Positions 44,212 through 52,922 of a DNA stretch of 64,000 nucleotides are shown piece by piece (positions within the stretch are counted from its first letter, which is position 1; each line of letters begins with the position of its first letter). The stretch covers positions 868,001 through 932,000 of the forward strand of contig NZ_ATVI01000006.1 in assembly GCF_000420645.1 (NCBI RefSeq), given 5' to 3'. Under the pieces are notes generated by a model. The model did not search any database, had not been told where the DNA came from, and saw only the letters and a program-made list of their open reading frames with translations. The translations under genes and the position numbers were made by a program. This stretch comes from Nevskia ramosa DSM 11499 (GTDB lineage: Bacteria; Pseudomonadota; Gammaproteobacteria; Nevskiales; Nevskiaceae).

Positions 44212-45621
44212 ATGAAAAAAGCGTCGCTCGCTGCTGTGCTCTCGTTATCTGCGGTTCTCCCCAGCTTTGCCGCGACGCTTGATCTGTTCGTCGATCAGAA
44301 GAGCGGGCAAATATTCGCCGAGCCGGGCCCTGGCCGATCCAAACTCGGGACCTTCGTCCAGGTGGACGAGACCAAGGACGCTGCTCCGGTCGCAACACCA
44401 GCCGCACCGGTTGCTGCTGCGCCTGTTGCGCCGCCTCCGGCGGTTGTCGCCGCCGCCCCTGCACCGGCCGCCGCCAAGCCGGCCGACAAGAAGTGGTACG
44501 ACCGGCTGGCGCTGCGCGGCTACACCCAGCTGCGTTTCGACCAGGGTCTGGACGCCACGGCCAAGGATCTGCGCTCGCCCGGCGATCGCTTCATCGGCGA
44601 CAACCAGAGCCTCGGCATTCGTCGCGCGCGCGTCATCCTTAGTGGTGACATCAGCGAGCATCTGTCGCTCTACCTGCAGCCGGATTTCGCCAGCACGCCG
44701 ACCGGATCGACCACCGGCAACTTCGCCCAGCTGCGCGATCTCTATGCCGACATCTTTTTCGACAAGAAGCACGAGTACCGAATTCGCGCCGGCCAGTCGA
44801 AGATTCCCTATGGTTGGGAAAACCTGCAGTCCAGCCAGAACCGTCTGACTCTGGACCGCACGGATGCGCTCAATAGCGCCGTCCGTGACGAGCGCGATCT
44901 CGGGCTGATCTTCTACTACGCACCTGCGGAAATCGCCGAGCGCTTCCGCATGCTGGTCCGGGACGGGCTCAAGGGCTCGGGCGACTACGGCCTGTTCGGC
45001 CTCGGCGTCTACAACGGCCAGGGCGCCAACCGCCTTGAAGCCAACAACAGCCTGCATACCGTTGCCCACATCAGCTACCCGTTCAAGTTCGACTCAGGCC
45101 AGATCGTCGAACTCGGCCTCGATGGCTACAACGGCTACTACCGGACCAGTTCCGGCTCGATCAGCGTCAACGGCGAAACCTTCACGCCGACCACCAATAC
45201 CCGGCCGCGCGGTTTCAAGGATCAGCGCATCGCCGCGCATTTCATCATCTATCCACAGCCGTTCGGTCTGCAGGGCGAGTGGACCGTTGGCAAGGGCCCC
45301 GAGCTGGATCTCGGCCAGAAGCGGGTCGACGTGCAGTCACTGAGCGGCGGCTACCTGCAGGCGATGTACCGCACGCCGGGCCCGATCGGCATGCTGACGC
45401 CGTACGTGAAGTACCAGACGTATGACGGCGGCGCCAAATTCGACACCAATGCGCCGCATTTCGATGTCGAGGAAATCGAAGCCGGCCTGGAATGGCAGTT
45501 CTGGCCGGAACTGGAACTGACCATGGCCTATGCGCACATGGAGCGCACCAACGTCACCGCCGCGCCGTACAGCGTCGTCGACGGCAGCCTGCTGCGCATG
45601 CAGCTGCAGTGGAACTACTAG
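44212..45621 (+). CDS. Phosphate-selective porin O/P-type outer-membrane protein
   Basis: A 469-residue outer-membrane beta-barrel. It has a signal peptide (about 1-21), a short SH3-like or basic segment, an Ala/Pro-rich linker (about 60-98), then a barrel beginning 'LALRGYTQLRFDQG' and containing 'FFDKKHEYRIRAGQSKIPYGWENLQSSQNRLTLDR', typical of the OprO/OprP family, ending 'LRMQLQWNY'. The family is wider than phosphate uptake, but the Pho-box-like site upstream supports an anion or phosphate role. Confidence 0.82.
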   Translation: MKKASLAAVLSLSAVLPSFAATLDLFVDQKSGQIFAEPGPGRSKLGTFVQVDETKDAAPVATPAAPVAAAPVAPPPAVVAAAPAPAAAKPADKKWYDRLALRGYTQLRFDQGLDATAKDLRSPGDRFIGDNQSLGIRRARVILSGDISEHLSLYLQPDFASTPTGSTTGNFAQLRDLYADIFFDKKHEYRIRAGQSKIPYGWENLQSSQNRLTLDRTDALNSAVRDERDLGLIFYYAPAEIAERFRMLVRDGLKGSGDYGLFGLGVYNGQGANRLEANNSLHTVAHISYPFKFDSGQIVELGLDGYNGYYRTSSGSISVNGETFTPTTNTRPRGFKDQRIAAHFIIYPQPFGLQGEWTVGKGPELDLGQKRVDVQSLSGGYLQAMYRTPGPIGMLTPYVKYQTYDGGAKFDTNAPHFDVEEIEAGLEWQFWPELELTMAYAHMERTNVTAAPYSVVDGSLLRMQLQWNY

Positions 45622-45637
45622 AGCGTCTGCAAAAACT

Positions 45638-45665
45638 CGTCATTCCCGCCTGCGCGGGAATGACG
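45638..45665. repeat. REP-like inverted repeat / possible bidirectional terminator
   Basis: CGTCATTCCCGC and its perfect complement GCGGGAATGACG flank a four-base loop between two convergent genes. The core ATTCCCGC...GCGGGAAT is the kind of dispersed intergenic palindrome found in many proteobacterial genomes. No second copy was seen in this window. Confidence 0.7.
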
Positions 45666-45671
45666 TGCCGC

Positions 45672-46709
45672 TCAGCCGTTCTTGACCCGCGACACCAGCG
45701 CCGCCGCATAAGCCGAAGTGCTCGCCGATCCACCGAGATCGCCGGTACGGATGTTGTCGACGTTCAGCGTGTCGTTGACTGCCTTGCGCAGCCGCGTTGC
45801 CTTGTCGGTGAGCTTGACGTGGTCGAGCATCATCGCGGCCGCCAGCAGCAGTGCCGTGGGATTGGCCTTCTGCTGACCGGCGATGTCCGGTGCCGAACCA
45901 TGCACGGCTTCGAAGATCGCGGCATCGGTACCGATGTTCGCACCCGGCGCCATCCCTAAGCCGCCGATCAGGCCGGCGACCAGATCGCTCAGGATGTCGC
46001 CGAACAGGTTGGTGGTCACCAGCACGTCGAACTGCCAGGGATCGAGCACCAGCTTCATCGCGCAGGCATCGACGATGATCTCGCTCATCTGCACTTTGCC
46101 GTGATAGCCCTTCTCGATGTACAGATCGCGGGCGGTCTCCAGGAAGATGCCGGTCAGCGCTTTCATGATGTTGGCCTTGTGCACCACGGTGACCTTCTTG
46201 CGGCCGGTGGCGATGGCGAAATCGAAGGCGTATTCGAGGATGCGCCGGCAGCCCTGGCGGGTGTTGATGCCGGTCGACATGCCGACCGCATGCGGATCAC
46301 CGCCGATCGGGATGAAGTGCTCGTAGCCCATGTACAGGCCTTCGATGTTCTCGCGCACCACCACCAGATTGATGTTCTCGTAGCGTTTGCCGGGAATCAG
46401 CGTCAGCGCCGGCCGCAGGTTCGCGTAGAGCTGGAATTCCTCGCGCAGGCGCACGTTCGATGAGCGATAGCCGCCGCCGCTCGGAGTTTCCAGCGGGCCC
46501 TTCAGCGCCAGGCGCGTGCGGCGGATCGAATCCAGCGTGGCCTTCGGCAGCGGATCGCCTTCCAGGGTGACGCCGGCCAGGCCGGCGATCTGGGTATCCC
46601 AGTCGAACGGCGCTTCCAGTGCGTCGAGCACGGCGAGCGTGGCATCGACGATTTCAGGGCCGATGCCGTCTCCGGGAATCAGTGTGGCGGGAATGCGGGC
46701 GATGGTCAT
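45672..46709 (-). CDS. NAD-type isocitrate dehydrogenase (IDH3-like)
   Basis: A 345-residue member of the isocitrate/isopropylmalate dehydrogenase family. 'PATLIPGDGIGPEIV', 'LKGPLETPSGGGYRSSNVRLREEFQLYANLRP' (substrate Ser/Asn/Arg site), 'VVRENIEGLYMGYEH' and 'NLFGDILSDLVAGLIGGLGMAPGANIG' favour mitochondrial-type IDH over LeuB. Cofactor preference for NAD is inferred from this branch. I chose ATG 46709 because it opens directly into the family start; an ATG 11 codons upstream is an alternative, and neither has a strong RBS. Confidence 0.85.
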   Translation of the reverse strand: MTIARIPATLIPGDGIGPEIVDATLAVLDALEAPFDWDTQIAGLAGVTLEGDPLPKATLDSIRRTRLALKGPLETPSGGGYRSSNVRLREEFQLYANLRPALTLIPGKRYENINLVVVRENIEGLYMGYEHFIPIGGDPHAVGMSTGINTRQGCRRILEYAFDFAIATGRKKVTVVHKANIMKALTGIFLETARDLYIEKGYHGKVQMSEIIVDACAMKLVLDPWQFDVLVTTNLFGDILSDLVAGLIGGLGMAPGANIGTDAAIFEAVHGSAPDIAGQQKANPTALLLAAAMMLDHVKLTDKATRLRKAVNDTLNVDNIRTGDLGGSASTSAYAAALVSRVKNG

Positions 46710-46789
46710 GGCGGACTCTGGGAGGCGGGAGGGTATTGGCAAGCGACTATGCGCAGCAAGCTTTGCGCCGGGATGGTCGGATCGGCGTG

Positions 46790-47656
46790 CTAATCGCCTT
46801 CCGGTTTCCGGCGCGCGCGCGGATGGGCTTGGTCATAAACGGTGGCCAAGCGCTTCCAGTCGAGCTGGGTGTAGATCTGCGTGGTGGCCAGGCGGGCGTG
46901 GCCGAGCAGCTCCTGCACGGCTCTGAGATCACCGCTGCCTTCGAGCAGATGCGTCGCGAACGAATGACGCAGCTTGTGTGGATGCAGATGCGCCGGCAGC
47001 CCGGTGCGCTGTGCCCAGGCATGCAGCGCGGTGCCGATCTGGGTGCGGCCGAGGCGGCCGCCTCGCGGGCCGGTGAACAGCGCGCGTTCGCCGACGGAAG
47101 CGATCGTCGCGCGATCGCGCAGCCAGGCATCGAGTGCCGCGCGGGCATGGCTGCCGACCGGCGTGATCCGTTCGCGATTGCCCTTGCCGATCACCCGGAG
47201 TTCGTCAGGAAAGCCGTTCGCGGCATCCGGCGGCACATCGAGCTGATGCAGTTCGGCGAGGCGCAGACCGGCGCTGTAGAACAGCTCGACCATCGCTCGG
47301 TCGCGGCGCTCGAACGCCGTGCTCGCGGGTGCACCGAGTGCAGCGCTGAGGTCTTCGGCGTGGATCACTTTCGGCAGTACCCGCGCGCCTTTCGGGCCGC
47401 GCACGCCGGTGGCCGGGTTGTGGCTCAACTCACCGCTGCGAATCAGGAAACGGAACAGGCCGCGGACGCAGGACAGGTAGCGGCGCAGGGTCGGCGGCTG
47501 CAGGCCCTTGCGATGGCTGCGGGTCAGAAAGCCGCGCACCGTGTGGATATCGACTTTCGCCGGCTCGCTGATGCCGCATTCGCGGCAATAAGCCAGAAAG
47601 AAACCGCATTCTCGGGCGACGGCGCTGGTGGTGGTCTTCGGCGATTGCCGCTCCAC
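46790..47656 (-). CDS. xerC: Tyrosine recombinase XerC
   Basis: Site-specific recombinase for chromosome-dimer resolution. Catalytic set: Arg in 'SAGLRLAEL', Lys in 'VIGKGNRERI', His-x-x-Arg in 'HKLRHSFATH', His in 'ELLGHARLATTQIY' and the nucleophile Tyr there. The first ordinary start is GTG 47656, but coding similarity continues upstream in frame ('DALSDALARYLRHLTVERQ', a normal XerC N-terminus) to the TAG that ends the DUF484 gene at 47741. No ATG, GTG or TTG lies in that extension; only CTG codons (47693-47695 and 47729-47731) do. The true start is unresolved. Confidence 0.88.
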   Translation of the reverse strand: MERQSPKTTTSAVARECGFFLAYCRECGISEPAKVDIHTVRGFLTRSHRKGLQPPTLRRYLSCVRGLFRFLIRSGELSHNPATGVRGPKGARVLPKVIHAEDLSAALGAPASTAFERRDRAMVELFYSAGLRLAELHQLDVPPDAANGFPDELRVIGKGNRERITPVGSHARAALDAWLRDRATIASVGERALFTGPRGGRLGRTQIGTALHAWAQRTGLPAHLHPHKLRHSFATHLLEGSGDLRAVQELLGHARLATTQIYTQLDWKRLATVYDQAHPRARRKPEGD

Positions 47657-47740
47657 GGTCAGGTGCCGCAGGTAACGGGCGAGCGCGTCGCTCAGCGCAT
47701 CGCCCGTCGATTCGGAACTGGCAGCTGACAGGTCGATGCC

Positions 47741-48460
47741 CTAATTCATCCGTGCGCGGACGGCGGCGGATACCAGCTCTGCGGTCATTTCCAGGAACAG
47801 CTTGCCCTGCCGCGGCTGGAAGCGTTCGAGATCACGCGAGCCGAGTGCGATGAAGCCGAGATGCTTGTCCTTCTCCAGCGGCACCACGGCCGCCGAGGCG
47901 ATCAGTACGTCGGCTTTCGGGAACAGCAGCTTGGTCTTGTCCGGCTCGATCGGCCCGCAGTCGATCAGCCGCGTACGCAGGAAGTTGTCGTAGGCGCGAG
48001 CGATCGCGCCATTGGCTTCGATCGGCACGATGCCGTCGATGTCGTGGCGCCGATAGGCCGGCGCATGCAGGCCGAGGAAGACGTCATCGATGTCGAAATC
48101 GTCCTTCATCGAGGTCTTCAGCGCCGCGGCGATCGCGGCCAGCGAGGGTGCGCGGATCAGGCTCAGACTGAGCTTCAACACCTTGTCGGCTCGCGCCTCG
48201 TTGGCCTTGGCGCTGTCCAGCAGCTTCTCCAGCCGCGCTTCCAGCCGCTGGTTGCGGCCACGCAGCAGATCGACCTGACGCTCGATCAGCGACACCGCCG
48301 AACCGGCCGCGTGGGTGATCTCGATCTGCTCCAGCAGTTGCGGATGGCGGGTCAGCAGCAGCGGATCGCGGTTCAGATAGGCGATCACCTGCGCCTCGTC
48401 CGGCAGTGTCACCGTGGTTTCGCCCGGGGTCGGCGCGCTGGTTTCGGTCAGATCGACCAC
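47741..48460 (-). CDS. DUF484 family protein
   Basis: A 239-residue cytoplasmic protein with a helical/coiled-coil N-terminal half ('VSLIERQVDLLRGRNQRLEARLEKLLDSAKANEARADKVLKLS') and a GAF-like C-terminal domain. It matches the DUF484 family found between dapF and xerC in many gammaproteobacteria. It overlaps dapF by 13 bases. Its TAG stop is in the same frame as xerC, so a one-codon readthrough would fuse the two proteins. Function is unknown. Confidence 0.87.
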   Translation of the reverse strand: MVDLTETSAPTPGETTVTLPDEAQVIAYLNRDPLLLTRHPQLLEQIEITHAAGSAVSLIERQVDLLRGRNQRLEARLEKLLDSAKANEARADKVLKLSLSLIRAPSLAAIAAALKTSMKDDFDIDDVFLGLHAPAYRRHDIDGIVPIEANGAIARAYDNFLRTRLIDCGPIEPDKTKLLFPKADVLIASAAVVPLEKDKHLGFIALGSRDLERFQPRQGKLFLEMTAELVSAAVRARMN

Positions 48461-49326
48461 TCGAATCTCCCTTCAAAAACCGTGGCGGCGGGGCCGGTCA
48501 TCAGCACCGGCGACGCATCGAGGCCATCCCATTCCAGGTTCAGCAGACCGCCTCGCAGCGACAGTTCGGCGCGGCTGTCGAGCAGACCCCAGCTTCTGGC
48601 GACGGCGAAGGCTGCGCAGGCGCCGCTGCCGCAGGCCAGGGTTTCGCCGGAGCCTCGTTCGTAGACGCGGAGCCTGGCGTGAGTCGCATCGATGACCTGC
48701 AGGAAGCCGACGTTGACCGATTCCGGAAACAGCGCATGCGCCTGCAGCAAGGGGCCGATCCGTTCGACTTCGGCGCTGTCGACGTCATCGACCCGGATCA
48801 CCGCATGCGGATTGCCCATGCCGACGGCGCCGAAACGAACGCGGCTGCCGTCGGCGAGCGTGGCCTCGTAATGCGCGGCGCGGGCATCGGCCGCCAGCGG
48901 AATCGCGGACGGTGTAAAGCGCGGCGCGCCCATGTCGACGGTCACTTCGCCGTTGTCGAGCAGGCGCAATTCCAGGCTGGCGCTGGTGGTCTGCACGCGC
49001 AGCGCGTGCTTCTGGCTCAGGCCGTGATCGGCGACGAAGCGGGCCAGGCAGCGCGCGCCGTTGCCGCATTGGCCGACCTGCGAGCCATCGGCGTTGTAGA
49101 TGCGATAGCCGAAATCGACCTCGGCGGACGGCGCGGGATCGACCACTAGCACCTGATCGCAACCGATGCCGAAACGGCGATCGGTCAGGCGGTGCAGCAG
49201 CGCGGCATCCGGCTGGAACGGCTGGATCGTGGCGTCGATGACCACGAAATCGTTCCCCAGGCCATGCATCTTCGTGAAGGTGACGGCGCCTGGGGTAGCT
49301 GGCGGGAGGGCGGGGGCGAAATCCAT
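48448..49326 (-). CDS. dapF: Diaminopimelate epimerase
   Basis: A 292-residue enzyme interconverting LL- and meso-diaminopimelate for lysine and peptidoglycan synthesis. The two active-site cysteines lie in 'GQCGNGARCLARF' and 'TLACGSGACAAFA'. The opening block 'FTKMHGLGNDFVVID' starts about 16 residues in. I chose ATG 49326; the open frame upstream adds 47 residues of non-family sequence. dapF-DUF484-xerC is a classic gammaproteobacterial order. Confidence 0.96.
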   Translation of the reverse strand: MDFAPALPPATPGAVTFTKMHGLGNDFVVIDATIQPFQPDAALLHRLTDRRFGIGCDQVLVVDPAPSAEVDFGYRIYNADGSQVGQCGNGARCLARFVADHGLSQKHALRVQTTSASLELRLLDNGEVTVDMGAPRFTPSAIPLAADARAAHYEATLADGSRVRFGAVGMGNPHAVIRVDDVDSAEVERIGPLLQAHALFPESVNVGFLQVIDATHARLRVYERGSGETLACGSGACAAFAVARSWGLLDSRAELSLRGGLLNLEWDGLDASPVLMTGPAATVFEGRFEWSI

Positions 49327-49459
49327 CCAGCCAGCGTAGCGGCTTAGGCCGACCCTGTCATGGCGCAGCGTGCACAACGTCGGTTCTGCTGCGCGTCGTC
49401 GAGCTCTACCTATGGCCGCCGCTCCGCCTGATGGACGGCGAACGGAATGACTGTCGTTT

Positions 49460-49478
49460 GATAACAAGAATTCTTATC
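49460..49478. promoter_or_regulatory. Fur-box-like site upstream of the porin/FMN/ApbE cluster
   Basis: GATAACAAGAATTCTTATC matches the 19-base Fur consensus GATAATGATAATCATTATC at 14 positions by eye and has a perfect AAGAATTCTT core. It lies 93 bases upstream of the porin ATG in an otherwise AT-rich stretch of the 244-base gap. Iron-responsive repression of the downstream genes is inferred. Confidence 0.5.
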
Positions 49479-49570
49479 ATCTAATATTGACTTCAGATTT
49501 ACTAAAACTTCACTGCGCCCTCCACACGGCAACGTGACCAGCATCCGAACCACTCAGGACCCTGCTCCCG

Positions 49571-50932
49571 ATGCCGCTGAACCTGCTGACGCTGCCTTCC
49601 CGGAAACTGCCCGGGAAATTCACGCTCGCTTTCTCTGCGGCCATGCTGGCGGCGCTGTCCCTGCCAGCGATGGCCGCGACTCAGCAGGAGCTGCTGGAGC
49701 AGAAGGTCGATGCGCTGGCCAAGCAGCTGGAAGCGCTGCAAGCGGAACTGAAAGCGCTGAAGGCCGAGAAAGCTGAAGCGGCAGCTGCGCCGGCCGCTGC
49801 CTCCCCAGCCGCGACCGCAGCATCAGATCCTTCGGCCCAGCCCACCCGTCAGGACGCCCGCGCTGTCGCCGAGCACAAGGAAGCCTTCCTGTCCGGCTAT
49901 GGCGAGGTCAACTTCAGCCGTTACGACCATGACGCCAGCCGCACCGAAGCCACCGTGCGCCGCGCCGTGTTCGGCATCGGCTACCGCTTCAACGACAGCA
50001 CCAGCTTCGTCTCCGAGTTCGAGACCGAGAACACCGTGGTGTCGGCCGAGGATGGCGGCGAATTCGAGGTCGAGCAGTTCTACATCGACCACCGCTTCAA
50101 CGATTACCTCAGCACCAAAGTCGGCCTGATCCTGATCCCGATCGGCTACCTGAACACCGCGCACGAGCCGACCCGCTACTTCGGCGTAGAGCGCAACAAT
50201 GTCGAGACGCGGATCATCCCGTCGACGGAACGTGAAGGCGGCATCTCGCTGTACGGCCGCACGCCGTTCGGGCTCAGCTACGACGTCGGCCTGACCACCA
50301 GCTTCAATCTGTCGAACTGGGATTACGCCTCGCCGGAAGGCGCCTATTCACCGCTCGGCTCGATCCACGGCGAACTCGCCAATAGCCGCGCCTCCGATCT
50401 TGCCCAGTACGTGTCGCTGAACTACGACGGCATCACCGGCGTCAATTTCGGCGGCAGCGTGTTCACCGGCGAAGTCGGCCAGAACCAGAATGTCGGCGTC
50501 ACGGCCAGCCCGCGGTTCACGCTGTGGGAAACCCATGCCCGCTATACCCAAGGCCCGTTGCAGTTGCAGACGCTGTACGCCCACGGCGGTTTCAGCGACA
50601 CCGCCGCGCTGAACCTGGCCAATGCCGGCGCGCTGACGCCGATTCCGAAAGCCTATTTCGGCTGGCTGGTGCAGGGTGCCTATCGGGTCTGGCGCGCAGG
50701 CGATTACGCGCTGACGCCGTTCGTGCGTTACGAGCGCTTCAACACCGGTTCCGACTACGCCGGCCAGCCGCCCGGCTTCGGCGCCGTCGATCGGCCGACC
50801 GAAACCGCGTACACCTACGGCACCAGCTTCTTCATCACGCCCAACCTGGTGCTGAAAGCGGATTACCAGCAGTACCGTCGCGCCAAGGAAGACAACCGCT
50901 TCAACCTCGGCGTCGGTCTGCAGTTCTATTGA
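49571..50932 (+). CDS. Outer-membrane porin with N-terminal coiled coil
   Basis: A 453-residue protein. Signal peptide (cleavage near 'PAMAA', about 36), a coiled coil at about 38-66 ('QQELLEQKVDALAKQLEALQAELKALKAE'), an Ala/Pro linker, then a beta-barrel from about residue 106 ('FLSGYGEVNFSRY') to the terminal 'FNLGVGLQFY'. It has the architecture of trimeric periplasmic-anchored porins. The substrate is unknown. A Fur-like site upstream and the redox genes downstream suggest a role in iron uptake. Confidence 0.8.
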   Translation: MPLNLLTLPSRKLPGKFTLAFSAAMLAALSLPAMAATQQELLEQKVDALAKQLEALQAELKALKAEKAEAAAAPAAASPAATAASDPSAQPTRQDARAVAEHKEAFLSGYGEVNFSRYDHDASRTEATVRRAVFGIGYRFNDSTSFVSEFETENTVVSAEDGGEFEVEQFYIDHRFNDYLSTKVGLILIPIGYLNTAHEPTRYFGVERNNVETRIIPSTEREGGISLYGRTPFGLSYDVGLTTSFNLSNWDYASPEGAYSPLGSIHGELANSRASDLAQYVSLNYDGITGVNFGGSVFTGEVGQNQNVGVTASPRFTLWETHARYTQGPLQLQTLYAHGGFSDTAALNLANAGALTPIPKAYFGWLVQGAYRVWRAGDYALTPFVRYERFNTGSDYAGQPPGFGAVDRPTETAYTYGTSFFITPNLVLKADYQQYRRAKEDNRFNLGVGLQFY

Positions 50933-50951
50933 GCCGAGACTGAGGCCAGAC

Positions 50952-51485
50952 GTGAGCATGTCGTCGCGGATCGTGTTGTTGCCCCTCGTGGCCCTGGTGG
51001 CCAGCGCGCCGGCGCGGGCGACGGTCTATCTGTCGATCGAGGACGCGCAGCAGGCGATGTTCGGTGCCTCGGCGATGACCGCGCAGCCGCTGACGCTCGA
51101 CACGACGCAGATGGCCGCGATCGAGAAAGCCAGCGGCGTGCCGGTGCGCGGCAGCCTGGTGCGAGCCTGGCGCGCGGCCGATGGCGGCTGGTTTCTGGTC
51201 GACGCCGTAATCGGCAAGAGCGAGCTGATTACCTACGCGATCGGCCTCGATGCCACCGGCCGGGTCAAGCAGGTGGAAGTGCTCGAATACCGCGAATCGC
51301 ACGGCGGCGAAATCCGCTATCCGGGCTGGCGCAAGCAGTTCGTCAACAAGAAGGCGGGCGACGAACTGCGCGTCGGCGACGACATCCAGGGCATCAGCGG
51401 CGCAACCTTGTCCTGCGAACACGTCACCGATGGCATCCGTCGTCTGCTGGCGACTTATGCGCTGGTGCTGAAGCCACTGGCCTGA
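50952..51485 (+). CDS. Exported FMN-binding domain protein
   Basis: A 177-residue protein with signal peptide (about 1-23) and one FMN-binding domain like that of NqrC/RnfG. 'GISGATLSCEHVTDGIRRLL' contains the flavin-acceptor threonine (Thr152) normally modified by ApbE; the usual Asp of the DGxSGAT motif is Gln146 here. An ApbE homologue is encoded two genes downstream. It is expected to carry covalent FMN in the periplasm and relay electrons. It starts at GTG 50952 behind GAGG. Confidence 0.85.
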   Translation: MSMSSRIVLLPLVALVASAPARATVYLSIEDAQQAMFGASAMTAQPLTLDTTQMAAIEKASGVPVRGSLVRAWRAADGGWFLVDAVIGKSELITYAIGLDATGRVKQVEVLEYRESHGGEIRYPGWRKQFVNKKAGDELRVGDDIQGISGATLSCEHVTDGIRRLLATYALVLKPLA

Positions 51486-51519
51486 AGCCTGTCGTTCCGG
51501 CGCCGGTAAACTTGCGGCG

Positions 51520-52047
51520 ATGACTTCCAAACACCGGCATCCACCAGGCACCCACGATTCCGATGCGCCAGTGCCGGCGTTCCTGCTGCGCGCCCGGCGC
51601 CTGGCGTCGATCGCCTCGGCCCGGATGCCGGACTGGCAGCGCCGCGCCGTCTATGGGGCGACCACACTGCTGCTGCTCAGCGGCGCAGCCTGGTTGCTGC
51701 TCCATTACTACGGCGCCATCGAGGGCGAATTCGGCCCGTCGCCCAGCCATTGGGAGCACCCGGCGCTTGCCGTGCACGGCGCGGCGTCGATGGGCTTCCT
51801 GTTCCTGCTCGGCAGCCTGCTGCCGGTCCACGTGATGCGCGGCCTGACCCTGCACCGCAACCGGCTGACCGGCTACGCGCTCCTCGCAGTGAACTGCCTG
51901 CTCGCCCTCAGCGGTTACGGCCTGTACTACGCCGGTGGCGACCAGCTGCGCGCCGCGATCAGCCTGCTGCACTGGCTGCCGGGCTTGCTGCTGGCGGCGT
52001 TGCTGGTCGTCCATATCGTCCTCGGCCGCCGCCAGCGCAGCGAATGA
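51520..52047 (+). CDS. Four-helix membrane protein, putative b-type cytochrome
   Basis: A 175-residue protein with four predicted helices (about 43-65, 82-106, 115-138, 146-169). Histidines sit within or at the ends of helix 2 (His86, His104) and helix 4 (His151, His165), a spacing that could bind two b haems between parallel helices. It lies between the FMN-binding protein and ApbE and overlaps apbE by four bases. I infer that it moves electrons from the quinol pool to the periplasmic flavoprotein. No family name is certain. Confidence 0.6.
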   Translation: MTSKHRHPPGTHDSDAPVPAFLLRARRLASIASARMPDWQRRAVYGATTLLLLSGAAWLLLHYYGAIEGEFGPSPSHWEHPALAVHGAASMGFLFLLGSLLPVHVMRGLTLHRNRLTGYALLAVNCLLALSGYGLYYAGGDQLRAAISLLHWLPGLLLAALLVVHIVLGRRQRSE

Positions 52048-52874
52048 ATCGGCTTCGCCGCGCACGGCCCTGGCTCGGGACCTTGGTCGAGATTTCGCTC
52101 GCGGCAGACTTCGATACGCCGGCGCTGCTGGCGGCCGTCGAAGCTGCCTATGCCGCGATCGCTCGCGTGCACGTCGCAATGAGCGTGCACGAGCCGGCCA
52201 GCGAGCTGTCGCGGCTGAATCGCAGTGCTCATCTGGCGGCGGTGCCGGTCAGCGCTGATGTGCTGACGGTGCTGCGAGCGGCGCTGTCATTCGCCGAAGA
52301 CAGCGATGGCGCCTTCGATCCGGTGGTCGGCGGCCGCCTGACTGCGCTCGGCCTGCTGCCGGCCTGCGAGGTGACTGCCGCACCACAGTCCACCTGGCGT
52401 GACGTGCTGATCGACGGCGATCAGCTGCGCTTCCGTCAGCCGCTGCGCCTCGATTTCGGCGGCATCGCCAAGGGTTACGCGGTCGATCTGGCGATCGAGC
52501 AACTGCGCGCTGCCGGCATCGCCGAAGCGCAGGTGAACGCCGGAGGCGATCTGCGCGTGTTCGGCCCTGCCTCGCAGCGGATCGCGCTGCGTGATCCACG
52601 TGCGCCATCGCAGTGGTCGCAGATCGTCGAGCTTGACGATCAGGCCCTGGCGACCAGCGCGCCGTACTACGCGGCCGGCTCGTCACCCAGCGCGCTGATC
52701 GATCCGCGCAGCGGCAGCCCGTATGCCGGAGCCGACAGCATCAGCGTCATCGCGCCGACTTGCCTGGCCGCCGATGCGCTGACCAAGGTCGCGCTGTTCG
52801 CGTCGCCGGCGCTGCTCGAAGCGCTGCTCGAACGGCACGATGCCCAGTTATTGATCCAGCGCTGCGCAGACTGA
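52044..52874 (+). CDS. apbE: ApbE-family FAD:protein FMN transferase
   Basis: A 276-residue enzyme that attaches FMN to Thr of FMN-binding domains. It begins 'RRARPWLGTLVEISL', has the core 'RLDFGGIAKGYAVDLAIEQL', 'AQVNAGGDLRVFG' and 'ALIDPRSGSPYAGADSISVIAPTCLAADALTKVALF'. The His that usually precedes IxDPRTG is replaced (SALIDPRSG). No signal peptide is evident: the ATG at 52044 overlaps the preceding stop (ATGA) and leads straight into the fold. Its natural target is the FMN-binding protein two genes upstream. Confidence 0.88.
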   Translation: MNRLRRARPWLGTLVEISLAADFDTPALLAAVEAAYAAIARVHVAMSVHEPASELSRLNRSAHLAAVPVSADVLTVLRAALSFAEDSDGAFDPVVGGRLTALGLLPACEVTAAPQSTWRDVLIDGDQLRFRQPLRLDFGGIAKGYAVDLAIEQLRAAGIAEAQVNAGGDLRVFGPASQRIALRDPRAPSQWSQIVELDDQALATSAPYYAAGSSPSALIDPRSGSPYAGADSISVIAPTCLAADALTKVALFASPALLEALLERHDAQLLIQRCAD

Positions 52875-52922
52875 AGCTGCCGCCGTAAGCTTCGCGTCCG
52901 CGTCAAACGCAGGTCTGGAAGC

